Assembly (NCBI GenBank): GCA_030637515.1
Contig: DAOWGM010000123.1
Coordinates: forward strand, 1 to 64,000
Direction: 5' to 3'
DNA length: 64,000 bases
DNA from: Bacteroidales bacterium
GTDB lineage: Bacteria; Bacteroidota; Bacteroidia; Bacteroidales; UBA12077
Shown: piece after piece, positions 27,882 through 36,489 of the stretch
Layout of the letters: the number at the start of each line of letters is the position of its first letter
Numbering within the stretch: the stretch's first letter is position 1
The notes under the pieces: model-generated
Databases searched by the model: none
What the model saw: the letters and a program-made list of their open reading frames with translations, nothing else
Told to the model about the DNA's origin: nothing
Program-made: the position numbers and the translations under genes

Positions 27882-28538
27882 TTATCCATTAACCTTTTTG
27901 TAATCTGCAAGAAATTTCTCAAGACCAATATCAGTTAAAGGATGATTTAACAATCCTAAAATTGCACTTAATGGACAAGTAGCAACATCAGCACCTGCTT
28001 CCATACATTGAACAATATGCATTGTATGACGAATTGAAGCTGCAAGCAATTCAGTTTCAAATCCATAATAACTGTACATTTCAGCTATCTGGGCAATAAG
28101 TTCAACACCATCGGTTGAAATATCATCTAATCTACCAATAAAAGGTGAAACATATGTAGCTCCTGCTTTAGCTGCAAGCAATGCCTGACCAATAGAAAAA
28201 ACAAGTGTACAATTTGTTCTGATTCCTTTTTCAGAAAAATATTTAATTGCTTTTATTCCTTCTTTAATCATAGGAACTTTTACCACAATCTGAGGATGTA
28301 ATGCAGCAAGCTCTTCTCCTTCTTTAATCATTCCATCAAAATCTGTTGATATTACTTCGGCACTAACATCACCGTCAACTATATCGCAAATATTCTTATA
28401 ATGATTTATAATATTTTCTACACCACTTATACCTTCTTTAGCCATTAATGAAGGGTTCGTTGTAACTCCATCAAGAACACCAAGATCTTGTGCTTCTTTT
28501 ATCTGGTCTAAGTTTGCAGTATCAATAAAAAATTTCAT
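27882..28538 (-). CDS. tal: Transaldolase/fructose-6-phosphate aldolase, small TalC type
   Basis: A 218-residue TIM-barrel enzyme of the short transaldolase subfamily. The N-terminus [20 protein letters not shown] and [13 protein letters not shown] are diagnostic. Schiff-base Lys87 lies in IVVKVPM, and the C-terminal motif is [15 protein letters not shown]. It transfers dihydroxyacetone in the non-oxidative pentose phosphate pathway, or acts as fructose-6-phosphate aldolase; sequence alone does not separate these. It would feed sedoheptulose 7-phosphate, the substrate of GmhA encoded at 32499-33116. It has its own terminator. Confidence 0.9.
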   Translation of the reverse strand: MKFFIDTANLDQIKEAQDLGVLDGVTTNPSLMAKEGISGVENIINHYKNICDIVDGDVSAEVISTDFDGMIKEGEELAALHPQIVVKVPMIKEGIKAIKYFSEKGIRTNCTLVFSIGQALLAAKAGATYVSPFIGRLDDISTDGVELIAQIAEMYSYYGFETELLAASIRHTMHIVQCMEAGADVATCPLSAILGLLNHPLTDIGLEKFLADYKKVNG

Positions 28539-28639
28539 AGTATATTTATTAAATTAATAATCAAAATCCGATGCGAAAATAACGCAAATTTTCGACTATA
28601 AAAATTTTATAATTAAACAATAAAAAATTAGGATGTGAA

Positions 28640-29101
28640 TTAAATATCGAAAAGTTTAATTAATAATAAATATGCTTTCCCACGAATATAAATATTATCG
28701 CTTTGTCTGTTTCCAGCTACATTCAAGATCTTTACCTTATTCTCAACAATCCAACGTCTGAAAGGATATCCTGCATTAAAAGTAGAATCTGCATCTACAA
28801 TTAAATAAGGTTTTGAAAATTGTTCGCAAAACTCTATTGTTTCTTTTGTTCCTTCATTTAAATCTAAATGATCCTTTATTATCAAAGTAGCATCTGCTTC
28901 TAAAACATTCTCTTTTGTACGATCAGTATATTCTTCACTTTCTATTTCAATTACAGGGTATTTAAAAGGAATTGTACCCAATTCACATAATCTACCTTTT
29001 GGGCAATATCCTCCACACTCAAAATTATTATCAAGAGCAAAATCAAGAGCTCCCTGATCAACACCAGTCTGCCCTCCTGAAATTATTTTGGGTCTTTTCA
29101 T
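28640..29101 (-). CDS. Putative molybdenum carrier-like protein (LOG/DprA-type Rossmann fold)
   Basis: A 153-residue protein starting KIISGGQTGVDQGALDFAL, the signature of the family annotated as putative molybdenum carrier. GGYCPKGRLCELGTIP, ADATLIIKDH and DLNEGTKETIEFCEQF follow. The fold resembles lysine decarboxylase-like (LOG) and DprA nucleotide-binding proteins. The molybdenum role rests on weak historical data and could be a nucleotide-related activity. Its ATG overlaps the stop of the upstream HTH gene by four bases (ATGA), so the two proteins are made together, an arrangement worth noting. Confidence 0.72.
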   Translation of the reverse strand: MKRPKIISGGQTGVDQGALDFALDNNFECGGYCPKGRLCELGTIPFKYPVIEIESEEYTDRTKENVLEADATLIIKDHLDLNEGTKETIEFCEQFSKPYLIVDADSTFNAGYPFRRWIVENKVKILNVAGNRQSDNIYIRGKAYLLLIKLFDI

Positions 29102-29526
29102 CTTTTTTCTTTTAATATTTTATAAACCCCATATTTTTTGCAATACCTATAAAACCAACTATATTCTATACTAATATTAAATTCTTCCTTAACTTTAGTT
29201 TGCAATTGCTCAACTGTTTTTATGCTCTTTGCAGAAGCCATTCTCTTTATTTTATTCTTATAAGGATGTAGTTTTGATTTTCTTCTTTCAGAGTATTTGA
29301 ATTTTAACAAACCCTGTAATCCCTTTTTTAAATAAATTTTTGTCCAATCTGCAATTGTATCTTCATGTATTCCCAACAATTGGGTTATATTTTTGTTCTT
29401 TTGCCCTTCGTTTTTTAGTAAAATACAATAAGCACGCTTCAGAATGTTCTTTCTTTTCTGATTTTCCCGTACAATTACTCTCAACTCCTCCTCTTGCTCT
29501 TCTGTTAATACTACTTTGTAGCTCAT
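29098..29526 (-). CDS. IS630-type helix-turn-helix protein (transposase N-terminal half)
   Basis: A 142-residue basic protein resembling only the DNA-binding half of IS630/Tc1 transposases. A first HTH covers about 35-70 (ITQLLGIHEDTIADWTKIYL) and a winged HTH about 100-140 (TVEQLQTKVKEEFNISIEYS, RYCKKYGVYKIL). The DDE catalytic domain is absent and no second ORF supplies it; instead the frame stops where the molybdenum-carrier-like gene starts. It could be a remnant of an insertion or a domesticated DNA-binding regulator. No inverted terminal repeats were recognised around it. Confidence 0.65.
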   Translation of the reverse strand: MSYKVVLTEEQEEELRVIVRENQKRKNILKRAYCILLKNEGQKNKNITQLLGIHEDTIADWTKIYLKKGLQGLLKFKYSERRKSKLHPYKNKIKRMASAKSIKTVEQLQTKVKEEFNISIEYSWFYRYCKKYGVYKILKEKR

Positions 29527-29547
29527 GCATAAAATTTTATACTAAAA

Positions 29548-29626
29548 TACTTAAACGGTATTTAAAACACAAGTCTACAAGCACAATTTATACTGATTTA
29601 CAGTACTTAAACGCAATAATCGCGTT
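29548..29626. promoter_or_regulatory. Possible operator sites upstream of the HTH gene
   Basis: The 10-mer TACTTAAACG occurs at 29548-29557 and 29604-29613, 56 bp apart. The second copy merges into a palindrome, AACGC (29610-29614)/GCGTT (29622-29626). Both lie within 100 bp upstream of the HTH gene start, suggesting autoregulatory sites; this is inference. Confidence 0.35.
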
Positions 29627-29698
29627 CAAATAAATAATGCATTGTGAGAAATATTTGAAATAAGTAATGAAAAATAAAGGAAAGAAAAAAGAAAAAAA

Positions 29699-29803
29699 GC
29701 GGGCAAGCTACTTACATCGCACCGCTACAACCATCTACCCTTGCTACCTTCCGGTCCTGGGGGAGTTCAATAGGAGCTGGTCGTATAAGACTTGCCCGGG
29801 GCA
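29699..29803 (-). ncRNA. ffs: Signal recognition particle 4.5S-type RNA
   Basis: Read leftward, the sequence forms one long hairpin closed by GGGCAAG/CTTGCCC, with the conserved SRP domain IV apex: CAGGACCGGAAGGTAGCAAG contains the GGAA tetraloop and the Ffh-binding asymmetric loop. Length is about 105 nt, standard for the small bacterial form. A T-run (TTTTTTTC) follows the closing stem, and a consensus promoter sits just upstream. A reading frame across the plus strand here is spurious. Confidence 0.92.
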
Positions 29804-29834
29804 CAAAAGTAACAAATTCTTAAATCTTTTCAAA
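29804..29834 (-). promoter_or_regulatory. Consensus promoter of SRP RNA gene
   Basis: Leftward TTTG (29831-29834), exactly 19 nt, then TACTTTTG (29804-29811), matching the Bacteroidota -33/-7 consensus. This is the best-placed promoter in the window, right at the RNA 5' end. Confidence 0.8.
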
Positions 29835-29901
29835 TATTTGAATATTTATTTCTGTAAAAACTAATATATTTGTTTATCACTAAAATTTAAACTTGAAAAT
29901 C

Positions 29902-30444
29902 ATGGAAGAAAAATCACTTTTTTGGAAAAATTCTTTAAAACACGGTTTAATTGTTGGATTAGTAATAATCATTTATTCCGTTTTACTTTATGTATTAGAA
30001 TTAAATTTAATTCAGGCATTAGGATATGTAGTATATGCAATATTAATAGCAGGATTTATTCTTGGAACTAAAGCATTTCGTGATACTAATCTTAATGGAA
30101 ATATTAGTTATGGCAAAGCCTTTGGTTATAGTATAGTTATTCTTTTAATTGCTTCAATTATTTATTCTATCTATAGCTATCTTTTAATTACTGTAATTGA
30201 TCCAGACATGGTGGATAAAATAATTGCTTTAGGTGAAGAAAAAATGTTAAAGCAAGGAATGACTGATGATCAAATTGAAATGGCGCAATCAATGCAAAAG
30301 AGATTCATGTCGCCTGTTTTTATGGGCATTATGAGTTTTATTGGCACCATGTTTATTGGAACAATTTTAGCCTTAATTACATCTGCAGTAGTTAAAAAAG
30401 AAGGTGATCCTTATCAGGAAGCAATGCAGGATATTGAAGAATAA
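29902..30444 (+). CDS. DUF4199 family membrane protein
   Basis: A 180-residue inner-membrane protein with four hydrophobic segments (about 14-32, 38-58, 74-98 and 135-160) and a soluble loop rich in Met and Gln before the last one (EEKMLKQGMTDDQIEMAQSM). DUF4199 is widespread in Bacteroidota and of unknown function. The ATG at 29902 is preferred over a TTG three codons earlier. It precedes a DPM1-like glycosyltransferase by 77 nt in the same direction, an order I recall from other Bacteroidota, so a role in envelope polysaccharide work is a guess. Confidence 0.8.
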   Translation: MEEKSLFWKNSLKHGLIVGLVIIIYSVLLYVLELNLIQALGYVVYAILIAGFILGTKAFRDTNLNGNISYGKAFGYSIVILLIASIIYSIYSYLLITVIDPDMVDKIIALGEEKMLKQGMTDDQIEMAQSMQKRFMSPVFMGIMSFIGTMFIGTILALITSAVVKKEGDPYQEAMQDIEE

Positions 30445-30521
30445 TTTGATTAAAACCTAATATATTAAGCTTGTTGAAAATATTTAAATTATTTTTGACA
30501 AGCTTTTAATAATTTATAGAG

Positions 30522-31466
30522 ATGGATATTTCAATTGTAGTTCCCTTGTTTAATGAAGAAGAATCTTTACCTGAACTTCTGAGATGGATTAAAGAAGTTA
30601 TGGATAACAACAAGTTTTCTTATGAAGTTGTTATGGTTGATGATGGAAGTAAAGATAAATCATGGAAAGTTGTAGAGAACCTAAAATCTGAGTATCCTTT
30701 TATAAAAGCCATAAAATTCAGAAGAAACTACGGAAAATCAGCGGCTTTGCATACAGGTTTTAGTGTTGCAGAAGGCGATGTTGTCGTTACCATGGATGCT
30801 GACTTACAGGATAGTCCTGAAGAAGTTCCAGAGCTTTATCAGATGATAATGAGAGACGGCTTTGATCTTGTTTCAGGGTGGAAGAAAAAAAGACATGACC
30901 CAATTTCAAAAAGATTTCCGAGTAAAATATACAATCGTTTTGTTCGCATTGTAACAGGAATAAAACTTCATGATTTTAATTGCGGATTAAAAGCATATAG
31001 TCACGAAGTTGTTAAAAGCGTAGAAGTTTATGGCGATATGCACCGTTACATGCCGGTTATTGCAAAAGCTGCAGGATTCAAAAAAATTGGTGAAAAAGTA
31101 GTTCAGCATCAGGCAAGAAAATTCGGAGTTTCTAAATTTGGATTTGGACGATTTCGTGGCATGTTCGACTTAATTACAATTTCGTTTATTTCAAAGTTTG
31201 GTAAAAAACCTATGCAGTTCTTCGGAACTTTCGGAACACTTATGTTTTTTGCCGGTTTAATTGCTGCAGGATGGTTAGGTGCCGAAAAACTCATATCCAT
31301 GTGGAAAGGGGTTAGAGCTCCTTTAGTTACTTCAAGTCCTTACTTTTATATAGCACTTACATCAATGATTATTGGAACACAGTTATTTCTGGCTGGTTTC
31401 CTTGGAGAATTAGTTTCCAGAAGTTCGAGCGATAGAAATAAGTATGAAATTGAAGACAAGATTTAA
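30522..31466 (+). CDS. Family 2 glycosyltransferase, polyprenyl-phosphate sugar synthase type
   Basis: A 314-residue GT-A enzyme with two C-terminal membrane segments (about 238-260 and 280-303), as in polyprenyl-phosphate mannose/glucose synthases (DPM1, GtrB, ArnC). Visible are ISIVVPLFNEEESLPELL at the start, YEVVMVDDGSKDKSW, VVTMDADLQDSPEEVPEL with the DAD metal site, and NCGLKAYSHEVVKSVEVYGD. The family moves a sugar from a nucleotide donor to undecaprenyl phosphate at the inner membrane. Neighbours do not fix the sugar. Confidence 0.87.
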   Translation: MDISIVVPLFNEEESLPELLRWIKEVMDNNKFSYEVVMVDDGSKDKSWKVVENLKSEYPFIKAIKFRRNYGKSAALHTGFSVAEGDVVVTMDADLQDSPEEVPELYQMIMRDGFDLVSGWKKKRHDPISKRFPSKIYNRFVRIVTGIKLHDFNCGLKAYSHEVVKSVEVYGDMHRYMPVIAKAAGFKKIGEKVVQHQARKFGVSKFGFGRFRGMFDLITISFISKFGKKPMQFFGTFGTLMFFAGLIAAGWLGAEKLISMWKGVRAPLVTSSPYFYIALTSMIIGTQLFLAGFLGELVSRSSSDRNKYEIEDKI

Positions 31467-31496
31467 ATTTTAGATTCAGCTTAGCATAAATACAAA

Positions 31497-32498
31497 ATGG
31501 ATTATTCTATAATTATTCCCACTTTTGGGAGACCAGATGAAGTCTCAACTATATTAAAAAGTTTATCTGAATTAAATTACACAAGCTACGAAGTATTAAT
31601 TGTTGATGGTAGTCCTGATAAAGTATTACATCCTGTAATTGATGAATTCAAAAACAAACTTGAATTAGTTTATCTACACGAACCTTTATTAGGAATAAGT
31701 GATTCCAGAAATTTAGGAGCTGAAAATGCAAAAGGAGAATACCTGATATTTTTTGATTCTGATTGCATAATCCCATCCGATTATTTAAACAAAGTAAGTT
31801 CTTTCTTAGAAAAAAATAAGGTGGATGGTTTTGGTGGCCCTGATGCTGCACACGAATCTTTTTCACCCATGCTTAAAGCAATTAACTACGCAATGACTTC
31901 ATTCCTAACAACAGGTGGGATTAGAGGAAAGAAAAAACACGTAGGAAAATTTCAGCTTAGAGGATTCAATATGGGAATTAAAGCCGAAGTTTTTAAAACA
32001 GTTAACGGTTATAGTGGATTACATGTTTCTGAAGATATTGATTTAAGTATTAGATTACACAAGGCTGGTTACGTAACAGAATTAATTCCAGATGCATACG
32101 TGTATCACAAACGAAAATCTAATTTCTATAAGTTTTATAAACAAATGTTTTTATATGGAAAAGGAAGAATTGACCTACAAGTAAGACATGGAGATGCTTT
32201 AAAATTGGTTCATTTATTTCCTAGCTTATTTGTTTTATATCTTCTTTTTGGAATCGCTTTATCGTTTTTTAGTCCAATTCTTTTCTTATTATTTATTTTA
32301 AGTTTCGGGCTCTATTTTACACTTGTACTAATTACCTCAACTATTATTAATAAGAGCTTATACGTAGGAATCTTAAGCATTTTCTCAAGCTTTATATGCC
32401 TAACGGCCTATGGATTAGGAATGATCCGAAATATTTTTACCCGATTGATATTGAAAAAAGGAAGCGATTCCTTAAGATATGATATCTTAAAGGAATAG
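31497..32498 (+). CDS. Family 2 glycosyltransferase with C-terminal membrane segments
   Basis: A 333-residue protein: a GT-A domain (1-230; YSIIIPTFGRPDEVSTILKS, YLIFFDSDCIIP with the DSD site near residue 86, LHVSEDIDLSIRLHKAGY) and three membrane helices (about 238-315). It follows the previous glycosyltransferase by 30 nt, so they are probably co-transcribed. Its stop codon directly abuts the stop of the convergent gmhA gene (TAG|CTA at 32496-32501). It may add a sugar during surface glycan assembly; donor and acceptor are unknown. Confidence 0.85.
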   Translation: MDYSIIIPTFGRPDEVSTILKSLSELNYTSYEVLIVDGSPDKVLHPVIDEFKNKLELVYLHEPLLGISDSRNLGAENAKGEYLIFFDSDCIIPSDYLNKVSSFLEKNKVDGFGGPDAAHESFSPMLKAINYAMTSFLTTGGIRGKKKHVGKFQLRGFNMGIKAEVFKTVNGYSGLHVSEDIDLSIRLHKAGYVTELIPDAYVYHKRKSNFYKFYKQMFLYGKGRIDLQVRHGDALKLVHLFPSLFVLYLLFGIALSFFSPILFLLFILSFGLYFTLVLITSTIINKSLYVGILSIFSSFICLTAYGLGMIRNIFTRLILKKGSDSLRYDILKE

Positions 32499-33116
32499 CT
32501 ATTGCATTACTCTTTTATCATAAGTAGTGCCGTAGGAAACATCATCTCCTTTTAATTTTTTTATAATTTCCTGTTTTATTGCGTGAAATATTGAAACGTG
32601 AATGTCTTCAGTTATTTCCATATCGTTAATAGGAACATGAATGCATAAATCGACCAGCTCTTTTAATTTACCACCTTTATAACCTACAAGCCCAATAGTT
32701 TCAGCTGATAATGATTTAGCATAATTCATTGCTTTTAAAACATTCTCGGAATTACCACTTCCTGAAATGCCAATAACCATATCGTTTGGCTTTAAATAAA
32801 GTCTCAGTTGCTCCAAAAATATTTCGTCATAACCGAGGTCATTAGAAATTGCTGTTAACCCGGAAACGTTGTCGCACAAGCTCATTGCTCTGAAAGGTTT
32901 TTCAAGACCATATGAGATTCCTTTAATAAAATCGCCTGCAATATGCGAAGCATTCGCAGCGCTGCCACCGTTTCCAAAGAAATAAATAAATCCATCTCTT
33001 TCACGACAATCTAATAGTCTGTCAACAAAATTTTCAATTATATCTGTATCGAGCGAGTCGACTGTATCTTTTAATTTCTGAAAATAATCAGTAAAGTTAT
33101 ATTTGTTCATCTGCAA
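32499..33116 (-). CDS. gmhA: Sedoheptulose 7-phosphate isomerase (GmhA-like SIS protein)
   Basis: A 205-residue SIS-domain protein. GNGGSAANASHIAGDF and GISGSGNSENVLKAM are the phosphosugar-binding loops, and the C-terminal helix EDIHVSIFHAIKQEII is typical of GmhA. It converts sedoheptulose 7-phosphate to D-glycero-D-manno-heptose 7-phosphate, the first step of the heptose pathway completed by the two genes upstream of it. It overlaps the 3' end of hddA by 20 nt (14 if the second ATG is used), so translation is coupled. Its tail abuts the convergent glycosyltransferase with no room for a terminator. Confidence 0.88.
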   Translation of the reverse strand: MQMNKYNFTDYFQKLKDTVDSLDTDIIENFVDRLLDCRERDGFIYFFGNGGSAANASHIAGDFIKGISYGLEKPFRAMSLCDNVSGLTAISNDLGYDEIFLEQLRLYLKPNDMVIGISGSGNSENVLKAMNYAKSLSAETIGLVGYKGGKLKELVDLCIHVPINDMEITEDIHVSIFHAIKQEIIKKLKGDDVSYGTTYDKRVMQ

Positions 33117-34086
33117 AGTATATTAATTTTGATCCGTCTTTTTCAAATTTAAAATCGAAATAATCTAAAGGTTTTAATGCTTCAATAAGCTTTGGCTGAT
33201 TCTTCTTTTCGCAATAAAAAAGCATAAAACCTCCACCTCCTGCTCCTAACAGTTTTCCGCCTGTTGCACCATTTTTCAATCCTTTTTCGTAAATCTCAAC
33301 AATTTCTGAATTGCTTATATTTGATGCTAATTTTTGTTTCAATAACCAATTTTCATGAAGTAAGCTTCCAAAATCGTCAAGTTTACCATTGTAAAGACAA
33401 TCACGTAAGTCATAAACCAGCGAAACCATTGATTTCAACGTGTTGAATTTCTCGCTATCGGCAATATTTCTTTTTTGCTCAGATAATATATCAGAAGCTT
33501 TACGTTGATTACCTATAAAAAACATAATCAGGTTATCCTGAAGGGTATCATATATTTCGTTCTTTATATGAAGTGGTTCAACCTTAACACTACCATCTTT
33601 ATTAAAATAAATAATATTTAATCCTCCGAAAGCAGCTGCATATTGATCTTGCTTTCCGATTGGTTCTTTAAGAATATCAATTTCCATTTCGCAAGCTTGT
33701 CTTGCTAACTCTTCATGAGTAACATATTTTCTTTGAACGGCATATAAATTATGTAATAAACCAACAGTAAAAGCGGAGGATGATCCCATACCTGAACCTG
33801 AAGGAATATCAGCTATTGAGCTAATCTCAATGCCACCTTGTATTCCAGATCGCAAAATTGCTTCCCTTAAAATAGGATGTTTAATATCCTGAACTTTTTC
33901 AGTTGTTTCTGTTTGCGAATATTTCACACGTACCTGATTCTTAAAGAAATACTTGTGTGATGATATATACATGTACTTATCAATTGATGTACTTAACACA
34001 GCTCCTTGATGCTGCGCATAAAAGGCTTCCATATCGGAACCTCCACCAACAAAACTTATTCTAAAAGGAGTACGAGTTATAATCAT
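33097..34086 (-). CDS. hddA: D-glycero-alpha-D-manno-heptose 7-phosphate kinase (HddA, GHMP family)
   Basis: A 329-residue GHMP kinase. The N-terminus IITRTPFRISFVGGGSDMEA is typical of HddA/fucokinase-like enzymes, and the phosphate-binding motif is IADIPSGSGMGSSSAFTVGL near residue 95. A C-terminal glycine-rich motif GATGGKLLGAGGGGFMLFY completes the fold. It phosphorylates the anomeric oxygen of heptose 7-phosphate in the alpha configuration, committing to the GDP-heptose branch and not the ADP-L-heptose branch. It lies 37 nt after the fused HddC/GmhB-like gene and overlaps gmhA. Confidence 0.88.
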   Translation of the reverse strand: MIITRTPFRISFVGGGSDMEAFYAQHQGAVLSTSIDKYMYISSHKYFFKNQVRVKYSQTETTEKVQDIKHPILREAILRSGIQGGIEISSIADIPSGSGMGSSSAFTVGLLHNLYAVQRKYVTHEELARQACEMEIDILKEPIGKQDQYAAAFGGLNIIYFNKDGSVKVEPLHIKNEIYDTLQDNLIMFFIGNQRKASDILSEQKRNIADSEKFNTLKSMVSLVYDLRDCLYNGKLDDFGSLLHENWLLKQKLASNISNSEIVEIYEKGLKNGATGGKLLGAGGGGFMLFYCEKKNQPKLIEALKPLDYFDFKFEKDGSKLIYFADEQI

Positions 34087-34123
34087 TTTCTAATTTTTAT
34101 TTTAAAACTTCGGAATTAGGTGT

Positions 34124-36004
34124 TTATTGTTTTATAACCAGATCAGCAAATTTACTCTCTTTTTCAATTAATTGATATTCATCCTGCTTTCTTTTTTGAT
34201 ATATCTCTTCAATTTCGGGTAAATCCTTCTCACGCCATCTATTATAATCAATAAATCTGTGCTTATGAATGTCTTCATTTATCTCAAGAAATAGTTTTAA
34301 GTCTGATTTTTCTCTTAGTTTTTCTGAACTAAGAGCAATTACACCATCAATTATTATAATATCATTACCATTAATTTCATATTCTATAATATTTGATTCC
34401 CTCTGAACATGGTTCGAATATGTTTGCAAGGATATCTTTTTACCCGATAGTAAATTAGAAATATCAGTCTCAACTTTATTGAGTTGAAATCTGTCATAAA
34501 CATCTTTACAATTATCTCTCTCACCTTCAGGTAATATCCAATTATCGAGTTCAATTTTAGCAACACTTAAGCCTTGATTTGAAAAGACTTCTTTTAAATA
34601 TGATGATAAAATACTTTTTCCACTTCTGGTATTACCACTAATTGCTATAATAAACGGTTTATTTTTATCAGATTTCTTTTGATAATCAGCATTAACCTGA
34701 TGGAATAAGGCTTCGAATGGTTTGTCAATAATAAAATTTACAGCCTCTTTCAGGTTTTTAAAAAAGTAATCAGGTAAAACCTTCGTTTTCTTCAATCCCT
34801 GACCTGTCATTACTCCGACCGTTGCGCATCCTGCTGCTTTCCCTGCTAAAATATCTCTTTCTGAATCGCCAATCATTATTGATTTCTGCAAATCAATATT
34901 AAACTCCTTTGAAGCTTCGATTAACATTCCCGGTTTAGGTTTTCTGCATTCACACTCAATTTTAAAAGCAGGGTTTTCTTCAGGATAGCCTTTATCAGGA
35001 TGATGAGGACAATAGTAAATTGCATCTAATTTTGCCCTGTCATTTCCTAATTCTGTTTCAAGCTTATTGTGTATAATCTGTAATTCATCGAGAGAACACA
35101 AGTTACGCGCAACCACAGACTGATTTGTAACAACAACAGACAAATACTCCGATTTATTAATTTTTTTTATTGCTTCAGCAGTAAAATCATAGAGCTTTAA
35201 ATCTTCCGGTTTATGAATCAGGTCTGTGTCGTAGTTTAAAACACCATCTCTATCTAAAAAGATTGCTCTCTTTTTATTATCAAATATAGATCTTTCTATT
35301 TTTCCACTTTCGTAATCTCGGGTAACCTGCTCCATTCTTTCTGGAGTTCCCATATCCTTCAAATATTCTGGCGTATTATATGCAAACATTCTGATCTTTG
35401 AATGTAGTATCGGAAAAATATTCTTTCCAAAATCTGCTTTTACTCCTTTTTCAAGATATTTAAAAACTACAGGCGAGAATATATAAAGTCCTGCATTTAC
35501 AAGATTTCTATAATATTTATCAGGATCATGTGGTTTATTGTAAACTGCAACAACTCTTTCATCCTCATTCATTTCAATTAAATCACTATCGTAAGGATGA
35601 TCGTTGGGATGAATCACTATTGTGCATTCACTTTCTTTCTGTTTATGAAATTGAATTAATCGTTCTAAATTTACATTCATCATTACATCGCCATACAATA
35701 CAAGAAAGTCTTCAGTCAACTCATGCTCAAGTTCTTTTATTGCTCCAACAGTTCCTAATGGTACTTTCTCTTCGTAATATGTTATGTTCAAACCAATTTC
35801 ACTTCCATCCTTATACTTATCAATAATAACATCCTTTAAATGATTAACAGTTAGGATTATATCTGTTACACCATATATTTTAAGTAATTCGAATTGATGT
35901 TGCAATACCGTTTTATCTGAAATATGAACCATTGGTTTAGGAATATCGTTTATCACGCTTCCCATTCTTGTTCCTTTACCTCCGGCTAATATTACTGCTT
36001 TCAT
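34124..36004 (-). CDS. Three-domain heptose enzyme: nucleotidyltransferase (HddC-like) + HAD phosphatase (GmhB-like) + P-loop kinase
   Basis: A 626-residue fusion. Residues 1-235 are a sugar-nucleotide transferase (LAGGKGTRMGSVINDIPKPM, LYGDVMMNVN, LVNAGLYIFSP). Residues 245-400 are a HAD-IIIA phosphatase with catalytic D251/D253 (FLDRDGVLN) and the GmhB zinc ligands C332, H334, C351 and C353. Residues 448-626 are a uridine-kinase-like P-loop domain with Walker A GNTRSGKS (457-464) and IIIIDGVIAL. The first two domains give heptose bisphosphate phosphatase and heptose-1-phosphate guanylyltransferase, which with GmhA and HddA complete synthesis of NDP-D-glycero-alpha-D-manno-heptose. The kinase role is unknown, since HddA already supplies the pathway kinase. 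GDP as nucleotide is inferred from HddA. Confidence 0.82.
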   Translation of the reverse strand: MKAVILAGGKGTRMGSVINDIPKPMVHISDKTVLQHQFELLKIYGVTDIILTVNHLKDVIIDKYKDGSEIGLNITYYEEKVPLGTVGAIKELEHELTEDFLVLYGDVMMNVNLERLIQFHKQKESECTIVIHPNDHPYDSDLIEMNEDERVVAVYNKPHDPDKYYRNLVNAGLYIFSPVVFKYLEKGVKADFGKNIFPILHSKIRMFAYNTPEYLKDMGTPERMEQVTRDYESGKIERSIFDNKKRAIFLDRDGVLNYDTDLIHKPEDLKLYDFTAEAIKKINKSEYLSVVVTNQSVVARNLCSLDELQIIHNKLETELGNDRAKLDAIYYCPHHPDKGYPEENPAFKIECECRKPKPGMLIEASKEFNIDLQKSIMIGDSERDILAGKAAGCATVGVMTGQGLKKTKVLPDYFFKNLKEAVNFIIDKPFEALFHQVNADYQKKSDKNKPFIIAISGNTRSGKSILSSYLKEVFSNQGLSVAKIELDNWILPEGERDNCKDVYDRFQLNKVETDISNLLSGKKISLQTYSNHVQRESNIIEYEINGNDIIIIDGVIALSSEKLREKSDLKLFLEINEDIHKHRFIDYNRWREKDLPEIEEIYQKRKQDEYQLIEKESKFADLVIKQ

Positions 36005-36026
36005 ATATATACTAATCAGCTAATTA

Positions 36027-36482
36027 TTAAATATTTTCTCTTAAAAGTTTGACTACCTTTTTATCAATCGGAAATATCATTTCTTCGGGATTAAGTTCAT
36101 TCAACTTGACCCACCTGAAAGATTGTGCTCCGTTTTGCTCTTGCTCAAAATTAAATGACTTATCCGAAATATAAAACTTTACAGGAGCAATAAATTTTGC
36201 ACGATAATAAATGCTTATTAATTGTGCATCAGCATAAAACTGTGTTTGTTGAAAGAAATCGGTAGTATAAAAATGTTCGAGCACCTCAATTTCTTGTCCA
36301 AATTCCTCAACAGCTTCACGCTTTAAACAATCAATTGCCCCTTCGCCAAAATGCATTCCTCCGCCCGGGAATTTTGTCATTCTCATATTCATTTGAAATT
36401 CATCACTAATAAGAATCTCATTATTCGTATTCAGAATGATTGCATATACTCTAACTATATACCTGCTTATTTCTTTTGTCAT
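36027..36482 (-). CDS. Nudix hydrolase
   Basis: A 151-residue Nudix protein. The full box is present: G41, E47, R55-E56 and E59-E60 with G62 (GGMHFGEGAIDCLKREAVEE). Nudix enzymes hydrolyse nucleoside diphosphates linked to another group; the substrate is not evident. It lies 7 nt after miaA and 22 nt before the heptose fusion gene, so it is in that operon. A link to sugar nucleotides is possible from context but unproven. Confidence 0.85.
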   Translation of the reverse strand: MTKEISRYIVRVYAIILNTNNEILISDEFQMNMRMTKFPGGGMHFGEGAIDCLKREAVEEFGQEIEVLEHFYTTDFFQQTQFYADAQLISIYYRAKFIAPVKFYISDKSFNFEQEQNGAQSFRWVKLNELNPEEMIFPIDKKVVKLLRENI

Positions 36483-36489
36483 TTTATTC

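Noticed and set aside
29098-29526. Complete insertion sequence
   Set aside because: No DDE domain, terminal inverted repeats or target duplication could be identified.
29667-29864. 65-codon reading frame on the plus strand
   Set aside because: It lies across the SRP RNA, which has its own promoter and conserved apex on the other strand.
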